DNA of 64,000 nt from the NCBI GenBank assembly GCA_009760855.2, contig WPIO01000054.1, positions 1,157,001 through 1,221,000 on the forward strand. Reading direction: 5' to 3'. The translations under genes and the position numbers were made by a program. Shown one piece after another: positions 44,456-64,000 of this stretch. A model generated the notes under the pieces. It searched no databases. It worked only from the letters and a program-made list of their open reading frames with translations, and had not been told where the DNA came from. Every line of letters begins with the position of its first letter. Positions within the stretch are counted from its first letter, which is position 1. The DNA is from Cristatella mucedo (taxonomy: Eukaryota > Bryozoa > Phylactolaemata > Cristatellidae).

Positions 44456-44725
44456 TCAACTGACTGTGTCGGCGTGGCCACGGCGAGACATGCACTCGGG
44501 GCACTTGTACTCGCTGCCCACTGACTCGGGCATCCGGTCACTACGTTTTCTGACCATAACCCTCTGTACCCGTGCTGATTCGCAGCTGGTAATTTGCAAG
44601 AGATTTTTTTTAGGCCTGAGTTTGTCTAGGGGAGCTCTGGATCCGGTTAGGTGCATCTCCTCATTCGGGTCGACTCGGTACTGGCTCCACATTCCAGCCG
44701 GCATGCTGTCATTCGTGGGTCGCAT
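44456..44725 (-). CDS. Unrecognised small ORF with a YKCPEC motif
   Basis: Open for 89 codons from ATG to TGA. Polar composition with GSEYKCPECMSRRGHADTVS at the end, possibly half of a zinc ribbon. No partner Cys pair is visible in frame. A weakly related sequence (CTAGGGGAGCTCTTGATCCA) occurs at about 47467, which suggests a dispersed repeat. Confidence 0.2.
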   Translation of the reverse strand: MRPTNDSMPAGMWSQYRVDPNEEMHLTGSRAPLDKLRPKKNLLQITSCESARVQRVMVRKRSDRMPESVGSEYKCPECMSRRGHADTVS

Positions 44726-44734
44726 TCATCTATG

Positions 44735-44791
44735 CCTACGATACAACCACTCACTTCTGCTACTTGATGAGACTGCTGCTGCTGCGGCTGG

Positions 44792-44827
<36 letters not shown>

Positions 44828-45110
44828 AGCTGCAGCTGCTGTATCGCCTTCGCAGGACAACCGAGAAAATTGTTGGTAGCACTGAGCGAGTTGAGTCTGC
44901 TGAGCTGTTGACGCCACCAAGGCAGCTTTCTACTGTGGTAGTGACAGTTCCATCTCCGACTTCTCCGACAGTTCCATTCCTTCCGACATCGGACAAATCC
45001 AAACTTCTTCGGAAAATGGTAGAGAAACCTCGGGAAAGTCTGCTTCGACTTTGCTGCAGACTTTCCACTTGAGATCCGACGACTTCGACCTCATTCTTTC
45101 GTGGCACTTA
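44735..45110 (+). repeat. Array module 3, short, with CTG repeat
   Basis: Opens like modules 1 and 2 (CACTTCTGCTACTTGATGA, then TGTATCGCC and GTTGGTAGCACTGAGC). One unit reads STVVVTVPSPTSPT in the plus frame. It ends with CCGACGACTTCGACC, as in the duplicated flanks. A (CTG)n run occupies 44773-44842. Confidence 0.65.
44773..44842 (+). repeat. (CTG)n triplet repeat
   Basis: About 15 CTG or GCT triplets with CGG and CAG interruptions, at the head of array module 3. Confidence 0.9.
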
Positions 45111-45314
45111 AAACGGTCTGATCTGATAGCTCTCGTGATACATTTTTTGGTAATGTCGGTAGTGAGGTTTTAATCTTGCGTTTCGTTCCACACGGTATGG
45201 ACGAATTTTTATGCTCGGCAATATCTCTCACGTGCCCAAGTTGCATGCATGTTAAGTGAATACTAGTCGCCAATCTTTACTTCATATCCAGACGGTTGCC
45301 AGATTGCTGTCATC

Positions 45315-46145
<831 letters not shown>

Positions 46146-46149
46146 TTGA

Positions 46150-46790
46150 ACAAATAAAGATTACAGTTGGTGCAAAGCACTGCAGCTAGGCTTGTCTGTC
46201 GTGAGCTTCGAAGTCGCCATGCCACATCACTTCTTGCCGACCGGCACGGACTCCCAGTGAAGCAACGCATCGACTTCAGAGATGTGTCACTCACTTTTAG
46301 GTCCCTTCATTCATTGGCTCCGGCCTACCTATCAGAACTACTCCCCACCAGACTAAGCACCGTACTACCTGACTTTCAGAATCTAATCGTTTACCTGTAC
46401 CTCGTACGAACTTCGAATCCGTTTTTGAAAGTGCCTTTAGTTTGTACGCTCGCAAAGCCTGGAACTCACTCCCGACTTGCGTCACGACATCTACTGACTG
46501 GATCAGATTTAAAAACAAGCTAAAACGCGTCTTTTTATCACAGCGAACAGTGGGTCCCTGCTATCAGTGCTTTGTGAGCTTACGTGTGCTGACACTGTTG
46601 CATGCTGCCACTAACCATACTAACCATGCTAACCCAGTGCATGTAACCCGGTGACCGTGTTACTCTTGTTGCTCTTTGAGCATATTACTGTAGTAACCTT
46701 TCGATCATGCTTCCTTTGCAGCAATTTTCGAGTGCATAGAAAGAGATTCAGTTGGCTACAGGCTCTATATAAATGTACAGCACCCTCAGA
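46150..46790 (+). mobile_element. LINE family B, diverged 3' copy
   Basis: Blocks AARLVCRELRSRHATSLLAD, GLPVKQRIDF and SLHSLAPAYLSELLP, then the 3' UTR and a decayed hairpin (AAAGAGATTCAGTTGGCTAC). Broken by frameshifts. Confidence 0.85.
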
Positions 46791-47740
46791 AAAATTAAAT
46801 CTCTTTCTATTGACTTTTTTCTCAGTCTAGCTTTTAATCAGTCTAGCTGACACGGGTGTAGACGCATGTGTAATCTGATGCAACGCCAAGGCTTTTGCAG
46901 TGGCTGCCATAGTCCATTTTAATTTTTTCAATGCCCTACTTAAGATATCTCTATCTTACAGTTCCTTTACTCGTATGGGAGCTTGCCAAAGGTCGTCATG
47001 TTTTGGTCAGGTTGTACTCCAATCCTCAAAATACCTCAGCTTTTAGTCCCAACAAGATCATGTGGTAGATGGTAGAGTTTTTGCTTTCCAATCCTTGCCA
47101 CAAAAACCACTACAGCCGTGTTATTCCATGACTCTGAATGATCGTTTGAATCAGAGGCTTTGCTTTCGATATCTTGTCAGTAGGCCTATTCCTTGCGGTC
47201 ACAGAGCTTTGTGGCGACGAGTAGCAGATGAGTAGTCTCGGTCTCGAAGCATTGCTTCTGCTGTATGGCGGCCATCCTGGCCACCAGCGCAGCTCAAGAC
47301 TGTGCGATCAGCACTGGCAACCGATCCAAGATCACCTGGTCTAACCATCTGACCGTTCACTCGCCATCTTGGTCGTCACTAGGTTGTTTGTCCGATATTG
47401 GTCGTCAATAGGAAAAGATCGCAGCTGGCCATTTTTATGTGTTCTTAGCCAGCCAGAGTTTGGCTAGGGGAGCTCTTGATCCAGTTCGGTATCAGCTGCA
47501 TTGGCTCATACTGGGCCAGTGCCATCACTGCTGCTGCCAGCTTTGCAGGATCGACAGTAAAAAAAAAAACTAGGGCTCAGATTCGACGAATTACTGCAAT
47601 CCACTCTAACTAAGCTAACACGGACCAGTCATTAACGTTGCCGATGTCAAATTTTTGGCTGATATTGTAGCACACGTTTGGTTGTATCTATCTACCATAT
47701 TTCATGGCACTATGCCCTCACTCACATATGGAAATGAGCT
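46791..47740. other. No recognised gene
   Basis: Mixed sequence. 47455-47530 weakly repeats text of 44610-44700. A poly-A run is at 47561-47570. Confidence 0.3.
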
Positions 47741-47744
47741 TTGA

Positions 47745-49194
47745 CAAATGATGCCGGACGCCTGTACAGCAATCCACCACAATCCATTCTGGTTCCCCTC
47801 AAATCCACCATCAATCAGCTGCCCATATCTCCAAAAAGTTTGAAATATCAAACTAGATACCCATACAATGTACCCAGAACATTTTTCGCGATTAAGCTTA
47901 CTCCCTCTCACCAAGTCCTCTGAAATAACATTGCCGTGTCCAGGCCATTACCACAATCCACCACAATCCCCCGCATTCCCGTCGCACGACGAAATAAATC
48001 CTGTTCGAAACGCTTCTTTTTTGTTGTATACGACAGAAAACTCTGCGATAATTGCACTTAAAAAAATTCACATGCATTGGCACGGCCGCTGCAATCGACT
48101 GCAGTAGCCCAGGCCAATATCGAAATCCACTGCAATCCACCGAAACAAAATCGAAATAGATTGCGCCAAGCTCTAGTTTTTATTGCGTATTACAGTGCAT
48201 CGTACTGTGTGCACAGCCACGTAAAATTAAAAAAATGGTACATCTTCTCACTGTGGCAATGGGCGGCAACCGCCTTAAATGACCATGGAAACTATGGCAA
48301 TCCAGTCTATTCCACTGCAAATCATCCTCAAATCGCCATCAGGAAGCTCTAATTGCAATTGCATATAGAACTAGACTCATTTTAAAGTCAAAATACAAAA
48401 CATTGCTCCATTGTGCACATTCCTTCTCATGCAATGCACTGCAATCGACTGCAACGGCCCGGTCTGATACCGCTATCCACCTCAATCCGCTGCAATGGGA
48501 TCAGAACTCGTACACTAGCTCTATTTATAGTTGCCGCTGCTTTAATCGTCGGTTATTGTGCACTCGCATAACTTCACTTTAATTGCCTCGACAATTCTGC
48601 AGATACGAGCTGCAATCGGCAGCAACTCGCCGGGCCAGTATGTTAATCCACTGCAACCCGTAGCAAAACGACCAGAAAACGTACACTTTGAGCTCTAATA
48701 GTGATTGACGTTGCTCTAATCTTCGGCTATTGTGTAATCGCACAATTTCACAACAATTGCCTCTATCATTCCTCAGCAATGTGCTGTAATTGACTGCAAT
48801 GGCCCGGGCCAATACCGCAACCTACAGCAATCGGATGCATAATGCCCTGAAATAGTTTTGCAATGCTCCAATTTTGAATGAATATTACAAGCACATTAGT
48901 TAAAGTCAACTTCATCATTTAAAGTAAATTCGCTCGGACAATCTCGGTCAAAGGATGGCAATCTAAGCAGCAATCCAATACAATCCATGGCAAAGCGACC
49001 GCAAATTGGCTGTACGATGTGCAAATGTCATCGCATTTCACATTTATTTTTTCTAAAAGTAAAATCGTTGGACTTTCACACTATTTTGTACGTTAATTGT
49101 CAGCAATGCACGGCGATCGACAGCAATGGCATGGACCAATACTGCAATCCGTGGCCAATGGAAGAGAAATCGTCTGCACCAAGCACCAATTCTC

Positions 49195-49227
<33 letters not shown>

Positions 49228-50475
49228 CACTTGATAAAGCGTCCTGAGAGAACTTTATCTCTTTCTAGGCGCTTTACATTTGCTCATCCCTCGAAACATC
49301 TCACTGCGTGCACGCATACTTTCAACCAGCTCTGACCGTTCAATCTTGACCAATGCATGGCAATCGATGGCAATGGCCCGGGCAAATACGGCAATCCATT
49401 ATGATCACCGGTAATAAACTGGCCCAAGATAAAATGTATCTTACCTGTCACAGCGTACTGTGTTTAAAGCGCAATCACATCTCGCACGTACAATCGCGAG
49501 CAATGAATGGCAATCGACAGTAATGGCCCATTCCAATACCACAATTCACTAAATTTGACGAGAAATCGGCAGCGCGAAGTCCCAATTGTTATTACATATA
49601 ACATCAGCTGCGTTCAAAGTAAATGTGTGGCATTTTCAAAATGCTTTGCTTGTTAACTGTCGGCATTCTACTGCATCGGCAGCAATGGTAATGGCCGATA
49701 GTGGAATCCGTGGAAAATTGACATTTGACTGGCTGCAATAAACTGCCACTCTCATTCAACGTAACATGTACTCGTGCGCACGCATAATTTATTCCCATTG
49801 CGTATGTTCAATCGAAGGCAATGCACGGCAATGGCCCGGGGATGGAAATGGGCCCATCTACGACGGTCCGTTATAAATGGACTGACATTTGCTGAGAGAG
49901 CCTCCAAATTCTCTTGGGTATTGCACTGCACTACATTTAAAAGTGCAGTCGCGTCCTTTTAAACAAAAGACAAAGGCACAACCGAGGGCAATGCACTGCA
50001 ATCGACGGCAATAGCCCGGACTCTGCAGCAGTCTGGTTCAAATTTGCTGGACATTGGCTGTTTGAATTTGTAATTATACTACCACATAACGCTCACTGTA
50101 GATGCACATATAATGTCATTTTGAATGTTCAAGCTAGACCAATGCATTGCAATCGACGGCAATTGCCCGAGACATTACGGCAATGTATGCCTGTCTGTTA
50201 CAATTACAAGCGAAGCTGGTGGGAAAAGATCTCATTTTTCTTGCGTTCTACAGTGGGCACTGTATTAACAGTGCAACCGCTTCCTTTCAACCATTAGCGA
50301 ACGTACATTCGAGGGCAATGCTAGGCAATCGACAAAAACGGCCTGGGAAAATACGGAAATCTATTCGTCGTTAGTGTACGTACTCAACTGAAGTCGTGAA
50401 ACTAGAGGCGCAATGTTAAATTAACGGCGGGTTAAAATTAATGGCACTTCCAATTGCTTTTTAGGCAATGCGCGG
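47745..50475 (+). repeat. Satellite array with 150-180 bp monomers
   Basis: About 16 diverged monomers. Each carries a core like GCAATGCACTGCAATCGACT and GGCCCGGGCCAATACCGCAA followed by AT-richer sequence. Core positions are about 48090, 48434, 48607, 48778, 48950, 49104, 49350, 49500, 49660, 49817, 49988, 50140 and 50320. The one wide gap (49104-49350) holds a LINE-B tail at 49191-49275. Short open frames in it are incidental. Confidence 0.85.
49191..49275 (-). mobile_element. LINE family B, orphan tail inserted in the satellite
   Basis: The minus strand ends in (TTA)n (written ATAATAATAATAATAAT), preceded by the hairpin GCGCCTAGAAAGAGATAAAG and TTCTCTCAGGACGC. Confidence 0.85.
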
Positions 50476-50539
50476 CCGCAGTGGATTCACAGAGTTCGCA
50501 GCGTCACAGCGTCACGTGCCGCGGTGCACCTTTTCTCGC

Positions 50540-50795
50540 TCAGTAATGAGCTGCTACTTCCATGCTGCCTATCACCTCCCGGCATGTCTCCTGACTCTGC
50601 TATGCTTCCCACTTTCTTTTCGTTGCGCGCGAGATAAAGGCCACCGAAGGCTACCGAATGTGTACCGAAAGCTGCTTCGGCTTTTAGTGCGCTACACGAA
50701 ACTCTGCGTCGCACCCCTGAGCAGCACCGGCACAGTCCGAAGCACATCCGCTTCGTGGATTCACCGACGGAGGTACACTGAACAGACAAACGCAC
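50540..50795 (+). mobile_element. LINE family A, 3' fragment
   Basis: GAGCTGCTACTTCCATGCTG, TCCTGACTCTGCTATGCTTC and GGCTACCGAATGTGTACCGA match 60024-60140 in the long family A copy. It ends near a GACGGAGG word corresponding to GATGGAGATACG. Confidence 0.75.
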
Positions 50796-50820
50796 GCAGA
50801 AGCCTTCGCGGCAATTTGTC

Positions 50821-50847
<27 letters not shown>

Positions 50848-50851
<4 letters not shown>

Positions 50852-51700
50852 TAATAATAATAATAATAATAATATCAGTACACTTAATAAAGCGACCTCG
50901 GATAACTGAATCTCTTTCAAGGCGCTTTACATTTGCTGCAAAGGGAAATGCAATTAAATGGTAAGTAAAATCATGCTTGAAAAACAAACAAAACGAATAA
51001 CACGGTTAGGAGTGACATGCACAGGGTCAGCATGCAAATGTGGTTAGTGGCAGCATGCACAGTGTCAGCAAGCATAAGCACATCAAGGACGAATCACAGG
51101 GGCCTACTAAATGCTGTCCTAAATAGGTGTGTTTTTAAGTTCCTTTTAAATGTGGTCAGGTCAGGGAATGTTCTGACGCAGGTAGGGAGGGAGTTCCAGG
51201 CTTTGGGAGCATACGAACTAAATGCACGGTCTCCAAAGGATTTAAGGTTTGTACGAGGTATTTGTAGACTGATGGATTCCGAAAAGCGGGTGGTACGATG
51301 CTTGGCCTGATGGGGTAGTATATCTAAGAGATAGGCTGGAGCCATAGAATGAAGGGACCTAAAAGTGAGCAACAAAACCTTGAAGTCAATCCGTTGCTTG
51401 ACTGGTAGCCAGTGCAGGTCGGCGAGAAGTGGAGTAATGTGGCAACTGCGACGCTCACGACAGACAAGCCTAGCTGCAGAGTTTTGCACCAGCTGCAATC
51501 GCCTGATCGCTCATGCTGGTAGGCCAGTAAGCAGTGAGTTGCAGAAGTCGAGACGGGATGTCGCGAATGCATGGGCCAACTTGGACGTGGTATCTTTATC
51601 TAAACAAGCCCGAATTTTAGCAATGTTATGGAGCTGAAAATAGGCAGATTTGACTGTGGAGCTGATATGGTCGTCTAACGACAGGTCGCTTTGGAATGTG
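50848..51700 (-). mobile_element. LINE family B, 5'-truncated copy
   Basis: The (TTA)n tail lies at 50849-50873 and the hairpin at about 50885-50930. The minus-strand ORF end has SAARLVCRERRSCHITPLL, LHWLPVKQRIDFKVL and GDRAFSSYAPKAWNSLP. One of the better preserved copies, with an ORF of 134 codons. Confidence 0.92.
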
Positions 51701-52020
51701 TAATATGTAAAAAATAATAGTTACTATTATCGATTTATATAGCGCCGGCAGAGAGAATTGCATCACTTTTTATGCTCTTCACATTGGCTAGAAAAGGAGC
51801 ATGTCAAAACATTATTCATAGTAGTATTCACTTTTGCAGTACTCCTAAGCGCATCTAGGACAAATCATACGGCCAAAGCAGTAGCTGTGAGGAAGAGGTG
51901 GGTTTTTAGTTCCACGGTAAATATCGTCAAGTCAGGTGATGTCAGTGATGCTAGAAGCCAAAGAGTTCTACGCTTTAGGTGAAGAAGAACTGAAACCACG
52001 ATTTTAGGTTGGTTAGGGAT
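51701..52020 (-). mobile_element. LINE related to family B, diverged 3' end
   Basis: The AT-rich tail ATAATAGTTACTATTATCGA is followed by a TATAGCGCCGGCAGAGAGAA hairpin variant and a C-terminal RT remnant (GGTGGGTTTTTAGTTCCACG). Confidence 0.55.
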
Positions 52021-52027
52021 ACGTCTG

Positions 52028-52440
<413 letters not shown>

Positions 52441-52699
52441 TTTCTAAACATGTTTAGAAAGAGGAGCGACTGACGCGAGCTCGATTGAATCGATTGGCAA
52501 TGCGGTTCGTCGTCCCGACTGTCAACCGACGGTGCTGCTTCCGCCGCCGCGTCCGCCGCGAGCCAGCCGTTGTTCCGGGATGACCGGAAGTCCGTTAAGT
52601 TCTGCCGCAGCTCCATGCAAAGTTCCATAGCCATCGATTCGAGTGCTGCGCATCGTGATCGATCGATCGATCGCTATCGTGCGCGCAATAGCAACAATA

Positions 52700-53130
52700 A
52701 GAATACATGCGATACAGCACCCCTCCTCCCGCCCCAGAGAACTCGATCTCTTTCTAGGCGCTTTACCGTTGCTGCAAAGAAATCACGATCGAACGGTTTG
52801 CGGTACCACCACCAATGACAATATGAATGACATGGTTATGGGTGACATGCACAGGGCCAGCGGTGCAAGTATACTTGGTGGCAGCATGCACAATGTCTGC
52901 ACGCATGACCACATGAAGGACAACTCGCAGGGACCCACTTAATGCTGTGATGAATAGACGCGTTTTTAGTTTCTTTTTAAAAGTGGTCAAGTCAGAGGAT
53001 GTCGTGACGCAAGTCAGAAGCGATTTCCAGGCTTAGGGAGCAGACCAACTAGAGGCAAGGTCTCCAAAGGATTTGAGGTGAGAACGAGGTGCAGGTAAAC
53101 GATTAGATTCCAAAAAGCGGCTGATGCGAG
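52700..53130 (-). mobile_element. LINE family B, 3' fragment
   Basis: Hairpin (GCGCCTAGAAAGAGATCGAG), 3' UTR with ACATGCACAGGGCCAGCGGT (as written) and C-terminal RT remnant. The (TTA)n tail has been lost. Confidence 0.8.
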
Positions 53131-53723
53131 CAGCACGATTTGTGATTATTTTGTATGAATGGGATTATTGTACGACTTACTACCTGGCTGTTTAAGTCCG
53201 GTCCGCATTCGCTCTCTCAGAGTAACGGTCTGGCATTCGGCAAGTCCTCGCTCTGAACGTGAGCGGCCGGTCGCCTGGGAACGAGCCTCTTAGAAGTCGC
53301 CCGCTGTATCAGCCTTACTATACGGGCTACTATTTGCGCTTTATCTAATAAGAGTATTACGTTTAGCGCTGCATGCATAGTGCCAATAATATTTTTAACG
53401 AGAATCAATGGTAGTCGATCGCGAATGAAAGCGGACCAGAATCCAGAAGTCTGCGCGCGCCAAACGACCGAGAAAGGCTCGTTGCGCCGCTTGATAATGG
53501 AACAGCTGTGCATCCATTCAACTACCGGAAGTTGGGCGCGCTTCTTTGAATTGTGGGTAGCCGTAATCCAATCAGAGGGTCCCGGCACGATGGCTAGCTA
53601 GACTTGCGAGCTACCGGCCCGTCCGCAGTCGACGGACCCTTCCTTGCTGAATCGTGCTGGTTTGCAGAGGCCCTGGCAAGTCCCGTGCGGAATAACGTGC
53701 TGCGACAGTGAAGCTTTAGGCGA
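53131..53723 (+). promoter_or_regulatory. Probable promoter and 5' UTR region of the ARID4 gene
   Basis: Becomes CpG-rich towards 53700 and continues so to about 54430, the expected setting of a broadly expressed chromatin gene. No TATA box is evident. The start site is not placed. Confidence 0.4.

Positions 53724-64000
<10,277 letters not shown>

Overview
The window is animal nuclear DNA, probably from an invertebrate; the phylum is not determinable by eye. It has spliced genes with GT-AG introns, CR1/L2-type LINEs, tRNA-derived SINEs, long microsatellites and CpG-rich promoter-like blocks. Two genes can be reconstructed exon by exon. Most of the rest is transposable-element debris and tandem repeat, and most open frames in it are not genes.

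Gene 1 is on the minus strand (20787 down to 8718). Four coding exons with compatible splice phases (0, 0, 1) encode a protein of about 630 residues: signal peptide, short Cys cluster, leucine-rich repeats, six-Cys membrane-proximal segment, one transmembrane helix, and a long Ala/Pro/Arg/Lys-rich cytoplasmic tail. I do not recognise an orthologue. Its introns hold several LINE and SINE copies, a perfect 36-bp palindrome and microsatellites. Its stop codon abuts the (TTA)n tail of an oppositely oriented LINE.

Gene 2 is on the plus strand (53724 to beyond 64000). It is an ARID4/RBBP1 homologue, a chromatin subunit of Sin3-HDAC complexes. Eight exons with matching phases cover the N-terminal Tudor region, the acidic linker and the PWWP-like RBB1NT region. 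The ARID domain must lie to the right of the window. The proposed first coding exon holds only the ATG. Intron 5 (5.5 kb) carries four LINE fragments.

Repeat landscape. LINE family B ends in a conserved hairpin followed by (TTA)n and has about 20 copies or fragments on both strands. LINE family A ends in (ATTAC)n and includes one long degenerate RT copy at 57935-60240. SINE1 carries the same 3' hairpin as LINE B. SINE2 is a second tRNA-like family; one copy sits inside a LINE. Between 37.8 and 45.1 kb lies a modular array of about 154-bp units of coding appearance. From 47.7 to 50.5 kb there is a nucleosome-length (150-180 bp) satellite. A 1-kb (TCC)n tract lies at 25.2-26.2 kb. The spans 4.0-7.0, 20.2-21.5 and 24.2-24.95 kb are CpG-rich; the second is the promoter side of gene 1. 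The spans 28.1-38.5 and 45.4-47.7 kb hold little that I recognise.
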